From the NCBI GenBank assembly GCA_003132865.1, contig PKYZ01000524.1, forward strand, positions 1-5,960: a stretch of DNA of 5,960 nucleotides. Direction: 5' to 3'. Made by a program: the position numbers and the translations under genes. The stretch comes from Bryobacterales bacterium (lineage in GTDB: Bacteria; Acidobacteriota; Terriglobia; Bryobacterales; Bryobacteraceae). The stretch's first letter is position 1. Each line of letters starts with the position of its first letter. The notes under the pieces were generated by a model. That model did not search any database. It had not been told where the DNA came from and saw only the letters and a program-made list of their open reading frames with translations. Of the stretch, positions 1-5,960 are shown in pieces.

Positions 1-117
1 AAGCGCACCGGCACACGGCCCGGACACATTTTCAACGTAGGTCATGGCATCCTGCCGGAGACCCCTGTGGAGAATGTGAAGGCCTGCGTGGAGATGGTGC
101 GCGAGTTCAAGCCGTAA
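1..117 (+). CDS. hemE: Uroporphyrinogen decarboxylase, C-terminal end (partial)
   Basis: Only the last 38 codons and the TAA stop are inside the window; the gene begins upstream. HemE decarboxylates the four acetate side chains of uroporphyrinogen III to give coproporphyrinogen III, a cytoplasmic step of haem biosynthesis. The visible peptide contains [20 protein letters not shown], which is the highly conserved C-terminal signature of the family (usual form GHIFNLGHGI.P.TPVENV), followed by a short helix ending in REFKP. The length of the tail after the motif is normal, so the end looks intact. The gene is convergent with everything else in the window, and its stop lies 26 bp from the 3' end of the decayed antitoxin. 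The catalytic residues lie in the N-terminal and central parts, outside the window. Confidence 0.93.
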   Translation, partial: KRTGTRPGHIFNVGHGILPETPVENVKACVEMVREFKP

Positions 118-131
118 GCCGGTTATCGGCC

Positions 132-149
132 TCCTGAAGACTGTCAGGA
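132..149. terminator. Small inverted repeat between convergent genes; weak terminator candidate
   Basis: TCCTGA and TCAGGA form a perfect 6-bp stem around a 6-nt loop, 14 bp after the hemE stop and overlapping the ancestral antitoxin stop. The position between convergent genes suits a bidirectional terminator. However, the stem is short, only half GC, and neither side is followed by a run of T, so this is a weak candidate. Confidence 0.2.
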
Positions 150-469
150 TTCGTCACGAGTTGAGTCTCCCGACTCCTCGCGCTGGAGGGCTTCATGCAA
201 GAGAGTCTGGAGATAGGTTTCGGAACTTAAGCCTTTCTTGGCCGACAGCCGCTGAGCGCGGTTGACGTCGGCTCTAGCATGTGAATCGTGACGCTTTTCA
301 ATTCTCGCGCCTCTCGGAGCACCCGTTGCGCCGTGCCCCGGCTGGCAGTTCCTTCCTGAATGGCTTCAATCAGGTTCCCCTCAACTACATCCATGTGGTT
401 GATGTGGTTGTCCCACCATTCTGCCTCCGCACTTTCGGTCGGGAACTTGGGAACGATGAGTTTCTTCAT
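144..469 (-). pseudogene. BrnA/CopG-type antitoxin, frameshifted
   Basis: The ATG at 469 opens a reading frame starting MKKLIVPKFPTESAEAEWWD. Its internal segment RGTAQRVLREARELKSVTI is typical of the antitoxins paired with BrnT-like toxins (CopG-antitoxin family, ribbon-helix-helix C-terminus). The frame runs cleanly for 66 residues to HMLE (codon 274-272), then derails and stops at TAA 227-229, giving an 80-residue product. One base appears to be missing: starting the next codon by re-using the G at 272 gives ADVNRAQRLSAKKGL and then SSETYLQTLLHEALQREE, ending at TGA 146-144. Those two segments are the rest of the DNA-binding domain, so the ancestral protein would be about 108 residues. The start is supported by an ATGA overlap with the toxin stop and a loose AAGGGA upstream. 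As it stands, the protein lacks most of the ribbon-helix-helix fold and probably cannot bind its operator. A sequencing or assembly error is the alternative. Confidence 0.75.
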
Positions 470-711
470 GTCAATAATCCCTTGGCACGCAAATAGGCGT
501 CCCGCGCTCTCGTTCCAACAGCCCGCGCAGTGACGATCCGTAAGGCATCGTGCCGCACGGTCCAGACCAGTAGCAGGACCCGGAAATTGCCGGTACGCCC
601 GAGCGATGTCCAACGTTGTTCACCATCGATGACTTCATAGTTCATGTCCAGCGGATCGTTCCGCATGGCCTGCTCCGCTTCGTCTGGCTTGACGGAAGGA
701 CGGGCAATAGT
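466..711 (-). pseudogene. BrnT-like ribonuclease toxin, N-terminally truncated
   Basis: The readable part has NDPLDMNYEVIDGEQRWTSL, then GNFRVLLLVWTVRHDALRIV and TARAVGTRARDAYLRAKG. This is the RelE-fold core of BrnT-family toxins, with the usual RxLLVVWT and RIVTAR strands and the closing RxxY helix. BrnT proteins cleave RNA and are neutralised by the antitoxin encoded just downstream. Family resemblance continues upstream of the first ATG (666-664): the codons back to 711 read TIARPSVKPDEAEQAM, matching the usual HIARHxVxPEEAEQ segment. An in-frame TAA at 714-712 then blocks the frame, and the expected first residues (the W/D..N..H region) are not seen. Translation from ATG 666 would give 66 residues instead of about 85-95. 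The stop TGA overlaps the antitoxin ATG by 4 bp, the normal toxin-first order. The combination of a truncated toxin and a frameshifted antitoxin suggests a dead module. Confidence 0.68.
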
Positions 712-870
712 TTACGGTCGCCAGCGGGGCTGAGCGCCGACTTGTTTAGGACCGTCGCTCTTGCTCTGCCGCCCGTCGAAATCCTGGACGTGGATGCCGC
801 GATCGTTTCGTGTCGCTACCATCGCCAATGTCCCTGTTGGAGCCAGCCAGAGCGGCACGTCGCAGTAGGG
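712..870 (-). pseudogene. Possible remnant of a TolB/WD40-like beta-propeller repeat
   Basis: This roughly 200-bp gap between the acetyltransferase stop and the toxin remnant has no intact gene. Read on the minus strand directly after the acetyltransferase stop, one frame stays open to TAA 714-712. It gives LWLAPTGTLAMVATRNDRGI, then HVQDFDGRQSKSDGPKQVG and AQPRWRP. The order of W-aP-tG-t-a-vatr-d, IhVqDfDGrq and QPRW resembles one blade of PD40/TolB-type propellers (WSPDG..IAFVS.R, IYVMDADG, PRWSPDG). No good start codon or ribosome-binding site precedes it, and the only ATG (822-820) would give 36 residues. I infer a decayed fragment from a larger gene; chance similarity in GC-rich sequence remains possible. 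No clear promoter for the toxin-antitoxin pair was found here. Confidence 0.3.
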
Positions 871-1968
871 TTACACGCGCCAGAACCAGCCCCGGCGGTA
901 CATGCCGTACGCGACGAGCCACAATAGCAGCGTGTAAGCCGTCGCGTACAGCAGCGACGCGTTCATAGGCGAGGCCAGCGGCGCAAACACGGCGTGATAC
1001 AGCGGCTCGCGCCAATGCAGCGCGGAGAGGCCCTCATCCATCAGTTCCGAAATCATGTAGACCGTGATGGCGTTCATACCCATGATCACCAGCGGCTTCA
1101 CGGCGCGTTTGAAGCCGCAGCCATCCACCAGCCATAGGCAAATGGCGAAGACCACGAAGTCCAATCCCGCCATAAACACCGAAAACGAACTGGTCCAAAG
1201 CTTCTTGTTGATCGGCAACCAGATGGCGGCAACCAGGCCCAGAGCGATCAGGACGTTGCCGCTCACCAACAGCCAGGTGGTGCGCTCGGAAAGCTGTCGC
1301 CGCATGCGCAGAATATGGCCCGCCATGATGCCGAACAACGCCGTAGCGACGGCCGGGATGGTGCTGACGATGCCTTCCGGGTCCCAGGTTTTCGTCCCCG
1401 CATAGTTGTGGCGGCCCAGTACAATCTTGTCGATGTAGTTCGCTAGGTTGTGGTCTACCTCGAGATGGCCGGCGCCGTAGCCGGGCACCGGAACCAGCTC
1501 CATAACGATCCAGTAACCAGCAATAAGAGATACGATCCAGATGAGTTGCCCGCGCAAGCCCGTGGTCAGATAAATGGCTGAGGCGATCAGGTAGCAGATG
1601 GCAATGCGTTGCAAGACACCGAGCAATCGTTGTGTCGACAGGTCAAACGGATAGGCGTAGACTGCCAGTCCGAGCACATACAGAATCACGGCTCGCCGCA
1701 ATACCTGCGCGAACAAATGGCGGCGCGCGACCCCGGCCGCCATTCGCTTGCCTAGCGAGAGCGTGATGGCGACGCCCACAATCCACAGGAACGATGGGAA
1801 GACCGTGTCGGTCAGAGTCCAGCCGTTCCAGTCGGAGTGTTGCAGCGGTCCGTAACTATGCGCGCCATCGCCCGGGTTATTCACCAGCACCATGAGCGCC
1901 ATGGTGGCGCCGCGGAATACGTCCAGTGAGACGAGGCGCTGCGCGGCGGGTTGTGCCGTCTGATCCAT
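871..1968 (-). CDS. Multi-pass membrane acetyltransferase of the HGSNAT/DUF5009 (COG4299) family
   Basis: The predicted protein has 365 residues and about ten hydrophobic segments, so it is an inner-membrane protein. Family signatures in order: RLVSLDVFRGATMALMVLVN (residues 11-30), QHSDWNGWTLTDTVFPSFLW (43-62), LLGVLQRIAICYLIAS (115-130), WDPEGIVSTIPAVATALFG (195-213), LPINKKLWTSSF (251-262) and MGMNAITVYMISE (296-308). These match bacterial relatives of heparan-alpha-glucosaminide N-acetyltransferase, which moves an acetyl group from cytoplasmic acetyl-CoA to a sugar amine across the membrane. His44 corresponds to the catalytic histidine of the human enzyme. The bacterial substrate is not known; a cell-wall or exported amino sugar is plausible. 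The ATG at 1968 was chosen over the in-frame GTG at 2028 because family proteins begin just before RLxSLDxFRG and because GTG would overlap nuoN. No strong ribosome-binding site is visible. The gene starts 14 nt after the nuoN stop and may share its transcript. Confidence 0.87.
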   Translation of the reverse strand: MDQTAQPAAQRLVSLDVFRGATMALMVLVNNPGDGAHSYGPLQHSDWNGWTLTDTVFPSFLWIVGVAITLSLGKRMAAGVARRHLFAQVLRRAVILYVLGLAVYAYPFDLSTQRLLGVLQRIAICYLIASAIYLTTGLRGQLIWIVSLIAGYWIVMELVPVPGYGAGHLEVDHNLANYIDKIVLGRHNYAGTKTWDPEGIVSTIPAVATALFGIMAGHILRMRRQLSERTTWLLVSGNVLIALGLVAAIWLPINKKLWTSSFSVFMAGLDFVVFAICLWLVDGCGFKRAVKPLVIMGMNAITVYMISELMDEGLSALHWREPLYHAVFAPLASPMNASLLYATAYTLLLWLVAYGMYRRGWFWRV

Positions 1969-1982
1969 ATATGCAAGATGCA

Positions 1983-3435
1983 CTATCTCACTAACGCCGA
2001 CGACTTCCCCGCGAAGTCCAGTACCCACGCGGGGAAGATACCCAGAAACAGAGTTCCCAGCGCGGGGATGACCAGTGCCGCGCGTAGACCGAGTGAGAGC
2101 GGCTCGAGCTCCGCTGTCGCTTCAGAAGGCTCCCGCATATACATTACCACCAGAATGCGCAGATAGTAATACGCCGCCACCACGCTGTTCAGCAGGCCGA
2201 GCACCGTTAGCCACACCAGGTGCGAATCGAGCGCGGCTTTGAAGATGTAGAACTTGCCGAAGAAGCCGCCGGTGAGCGGCACGCCGATCAGCGACAGCAG
2301 AAAGATCGACAGCAGCGCGGCCGTGCCCGGCTGCCTGACTCCCAGGCCCGCGAAATCGTCCACGCTCAGGAAGCGCTCGCCTTTGCCTGAAAGGTGCGCG
2401 ACCACCGCGAAGGCGCCAATGTTCATGAAGGCATATGCCGCCAGGTAGAACATGGCAGCCGCCGTGCCCACCTGCGAGCGCGCGGCCAGGGCCACCAGCA
2501 CATATCCGGCGTGCGCGATCGAACTATATCCCAACAAGCGTTTGATGTTCGACTGCGTGAGCGCGGCAAAGTTGCCGATGGTCATCGACAGCAGCGCCGA
2601 TCCCCACACCAGCGGATACCAATCGCGCGCGATCGGCTCGAAGGCCGTCATGAAGATGCGCAGGAATATGGCGAAGGCCGCGGCCTTAGGTCCCGTCGTC
2701 AGGAATGCGGAGACCGGCGTCGGCGCGCCCTGGTAGACGTCCGGCGCCCAGATCTGGAAAGGCGCCGCCGAGACTTTGAATCCCAGCCCTACGAACATCA
2801 GCGCCGCCGCGAGTCCCAGGAAAACCACGTATTGCTGCTCCTGCCCCGCGATGGCGTCGCGGACCGCCGTAAGGTTTACCGAGCCGGTGACGCCGTAGAC
2901 GATGGCCACGCCATACAGGAAAAACGCGGTGGCGAAGGAGCCGAGCAGGAAATACTTGAGCGCGGCTTCATTGGCGCGCTTGTCGTCGCGCAGATAGCCG
3001 GCCAGCACGTAGCTGGCGATGGAGGAAATCTCCAGGCCGATGAAGATCATGATCAGCTCGTTGGCCGAAACCATCACGCACTGGCCCGCGATCGAGAACA
3101 GCAGCAGCGCGTGAAACTCGCCGGTCTCCACGCCCTCGCGTTCGAGAAAGCGGTAGGACGACAGCACCGTCAGGATGCCGACGCCGATCACCAGCACGCG
3201 GAAGAAGGTGGCGAATCCATCCACCACCAGCATGTCCGAGAAAGCCGGCCCGGGCGACGAGTAGGCGAACACCGCAGCCGCCATGGCGGCCGCGAGCGCC
3301 AGAATCGAGATGTGCCCGTAGATGTCCCGCGAGTGCTTGCGGAGGATGACGTCCAACACCATCAGCAGCGTGCCGGCCGCAATCAGGATGATCTCCGGCA
3401 GAAACCGGATGTACTCGACGCTGGCGGGCGCGAAG

Positions 3436-3446
<11 letters not shown>
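1983..3446 (-). CDS. nuoN: NADH-quinone oxidoreductase subunit N
   Basis: NuoN is one of three Mrp-antiporter-like subunits of complex I that pump protons across the cytoplasmic membrane as electrons pass from NADH to quinone. The 487-residue protein has the normal family length and about 14 membrane helices. Conserved features: Glu139 in FIGLEISSIASYVLAGY, Lys224 in GLGFKVSAAPFQIWAPDVYQ with GAPTPVSAFLTTGPK following (Lys254), NIKRLLGYSSIAHAGY (300-315), and Lys398 in GVPLTGGFFGKFYIF. The Glu and Lys residues are the expected proton-path charges (counterparts of E. coli NuoN Glu133, Lys217, Lys247 and Lys395). The ATG at 3446 precedes a typical FLPEIILIAAGTLLMVLD first helix. It overlaps the end of nuoM by 11 bp, which suggests coupled translation; a loose GAGG lies upstream. 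The TAG stop is at 1985-1983. Nothing indicates damage. Confidence 0.96.
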
Positions 3447-5015
<1,569 letters not shown>

Positions 5016-5022
<7 letters not shown>

Positions 5023-5033
5023 CGCAGGCCTCC
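5016..5033. repeat. 18-bp direct repeat, nuoM-side copy
   Basis: GGTTCATCGCAGGCCTCC is identical to the copy at 5147-5164. The two copies bracket the palindromic element, as a target-site duplication would. Read on the minus strand, this copy carries most of the ribosome-binding site and the ATG start of nuoM, plus its first bases (AACC). Confidence 0.9.
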
Positions 5034-5034
5034 T
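5029..5034 (-). promoter_or_regulatory. Ribosome-binding site of nuoM
   Basis: AGGAGG on the minus strand lies 6 nt before the ATG at 5022 and decides the nuoM start. The first base (5034) comes from the inserted element; the remaining five lie within the 18-bp direct repeat. The corresponding site in the other copy, within the last codons of nuoL, reads GGGAGG. Confidence 0.85.
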
Positions 5035-5146
5035 CGTGGGGCAGGACTCCAGTCCTGCGGCCGACGTCCACGTCGGGCTGCCGCGGTTGGCCGCGAGGAG
5101 CGGGTCCTGGAGGACCCGCGCAGACCTGGAGGTCTGCCCCACAGAT
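5034..5146. repeat. Multi-hairpin palindromic element (REP/MITE-like) between nuoL and nuoM
   Basis: This 113-bp stretch encodes no recognisable protein and is almost entirely built of perfect short-loop inverted repeats. They are GCAGGACT/AGTCCTGC (5041-5058, loop CC), CCGACGT/ACGTCGG (5061-5076, loop CC), CGCGG/CCGCG (5082-5095, loop TTGG), GCGGGTCCT/AGGACCCGC (5100-5119, loop GG) and GCAGACCT/AGGTCTGC (5120-5137, loop GG). The outer ends GTGGGGCAG (5036-5044) and CTGCCCCAC (5134-5142) are a perfect 9-bp inverted pair. Together with the end hairpins they form imperfect 23-bp terminal inverted repeats with 19 of 23 matching. Flanking 18-bp direct repeats support insertion. No transposase is present, so if mobile it would be non-autonomous. 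It could also form strong RNA structure within the nuo transcript. Confidence 0.85.
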
Positions 5147-5164
5147 GGTTCATCGCAGGCCTCC
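5147..5164. repeat. 18-bp direct repeat, nuoL-side copy
   Basis: This copy is identical to 5016-5033. On the minus strand it encodes the last residues of NuoL (GGLR) and its TGA stop. It also contains a leftover ATG (5153-5151) overlapping that stop, which would have been the original nuoM start before the duplication. Confidence 0.9.
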
Positions 5165-5960
5165 CATCACGCCCATGACGAAGAGCAGCACCACGCTTCC
5201 CAGCAACACCCAGGCGGCGTAGCTGCGGATATTGCCGGATTGCAGCCGCTTGAGCACGCCGCCGATTCCGCGCGCGCGATGGCCGACGCCGTTCACCGCG
5301 CCATCGATCACCGCCACGTCCACGCCCTTCCACAGCACTTCGCGCGATCCCGAAACGACCGGATTCACCACCACCGCGTCGTAGATCTCATCCACGAAAT
5401 ACTTGTTGTAGATCAGCTTGTAGAGGCCGTTGAAGGTCGTGGCGACCTGATCCGGCAAGCCCGGCTTGGCCACATAGAACAGCCACGCCAGCGCGATGCC
5501 GGCGAGGCCGAATGCCACGGAGACAACTACCGGGCCGATGTCATGACCCTCCTCTACCGGCGGAAACAGCGGCGCCAAAAACCCAGGCACGTTGAAAAGC
5601 CGCCCGCCCGCCAGAGAGAGCGCGGCCAGCACCACCAGCGGGCCGATCATCACGAAAGGCGATTCATGCGGGTGCGCCTCGCCGCGATACTTGCCGTAGA
5701 AAGCCAAAAAGATCGCGCGGAAAACGTAGAAGGCCGTCATGCCCGCCGTGATCACGCCCACCCAATACATCCACGGCGCGTGACGGTCGGCCGCCGCCAG
5801 AATCGCGTCCTTGCTGTAGAACCCCGCGAACGGCGGCACGCCCGCGATGGCCACCGAGGCGCACATCATGGTTGCGAATGTCCAAGGAATCTTCTTGCGC
5901 AGCCCGCCCATGTTGCGCACGTCCTGCTCGCCGCCGAGCGCGTGAATCACGCTGCCCGCG
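5150..5960 (-). CDS. nuoL: NADH-quinone oxidoreductase subunit L, C-terminal part (partial)
   Basis: The last 269 or so codons and the TGA stop are present; the gene continues beyond 5960. An internal GTG at 5950 is a valine in AGSVIHALGGEQDVRNMGGL, not a start. NuoL is the distal proton-pumping subunit of complex I and carries the long lateral helix. Diagnostic motifs are the MGGL.KKIPWT segment, ASVAIAGVPPFAGFYSKDAI with the conserved antiporter lysine in SKD, and HPHESPFVMIGPLVVLAALS. The typical late segment YKLIYNKYFVDEIYDAVVV is followed by the VDGAVNGVG amphipathic region and a final membrane helix (YAAWVLLGSVVLLFVMGVMG). The C-terminus is of normal type and ends within the 18-bp direct repeat, so the neighbouring insertion did not truncate it. 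It is first of the L-M-N set on the minus strand. Confidence 0.96.
   Translation of the reverse strand, partial: AGSVIHALGGEQDVRNMGGLRKKIPWTFATMMCASVAIAGVPPFAGFYSKDAILAAADRHAPWMYWVGVITAGMTAFYVFRAIFLAFYGKYRGEAHPHESPFVMIGPLVVLAALSLAGGRLFNVPGFLAPLFPPVEEGHDIGPVVVSVAFGLAGIALAWLFYVAKPGLPDQVATTFNGLYKLIYNKYFVDEIYDAVVVNPVVSGSREVLWKGVDVAVIDGAVNGVGHRARGIGGVLKRLQSGNIRSYAAWVLLGSVVLLFVMGVMGGLR

Noticed and set aside
281..496. + strand open frame of 71 codons
   Set aside because: Antisense of the antitoxin, whose minus-strand translation clearly matches a known family.
616..927. + strand open frame of 103 codons across the toxin upstream region
   Set aside because: No domain or ribosome-binding site; it lies opposite the toxin remnant and the acetyltransferase end, which explain the sequence better.
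5023..5142. 40-codon N-terminal extension of nuoM from an ATG at 5142
   Set aside because: The extension is a translation of the palindromic element. The ATG at 5022 has an AGGAGG at 6 nt and begins the conserved first helix.
5034..5146. CRISPR array or rho-independent terminator reading of the hairpin cluster
   Set aside because: The hairpins differ in sequence and there are no regular repeat-spacer units, so it is not CRISPR. No T-run follows any stem, and a terminator between nuoL and nuoM would be unexpected.

Overview
The window looks like part of a chromosome from a GC-rich bacterium, most likely an acidobacterium of the Solibacter/Bryobacterales kind. That assignment is inference. It rests on nuo-type complex I subunits, a COG4299-type acetyltransferase, and short GC-rich palindromic and tandem repeats of a style I associate with those genomes. 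No rRNA or other marker gene is present to confirm it.

Layout. Positions 1-117 hold the last 38 codons of hemE (uroporphyrinogen decarboxylase) on the + strand. Everything else reads on the minus strand and converges on hemE. In minus-strand order the window has: the 3' part of nuoL (5960-5150); a 113-bp multi-hairpin palindromic element (5146-5034) flanked by 18-bp direct repeats; nuoM (5022-3436); nuoN (3446-1983); a multi-pass HGSNAT/DUF5009-like acetyltransferase (1968-871); a possible decayed beta-propeller fragment (870-712); and a decayed BrnT/BrnA-like toxin-antitoxin pair (711-144). The antitoxin has a one-base frameshift and the toxin has lost its N-terminus.

How it works together. 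NuoL, NuoM and NuoN are the three antiporter-like, proton-pumping membrane subunits of respiratory NADH:quinone oxidoreductase (complex I), in the usual L-M-N order at the end of a nuo operon. nuoM and nuoN overlap by 11 bp. nuoL and nuoM were probably once joined by a 4-bp ATGA overlap. The hairpin element now lies exactly at that junction, and the flanking 18 bp (ribosome-binding site, start codon and nuoL stop) are present on both sides, so both genes stay intact. The acetyltransferase starts 14 nt after nuoN and may be co-transcribed, although its role is unrelated.

No wholly new system is evident. The most interesting signals are the element at the nuoL/nuoM junction with its duplicated start/stop site, the repeat-derived C-terminal tail of NuoM, and the decayed toxin-antitoxin locus.
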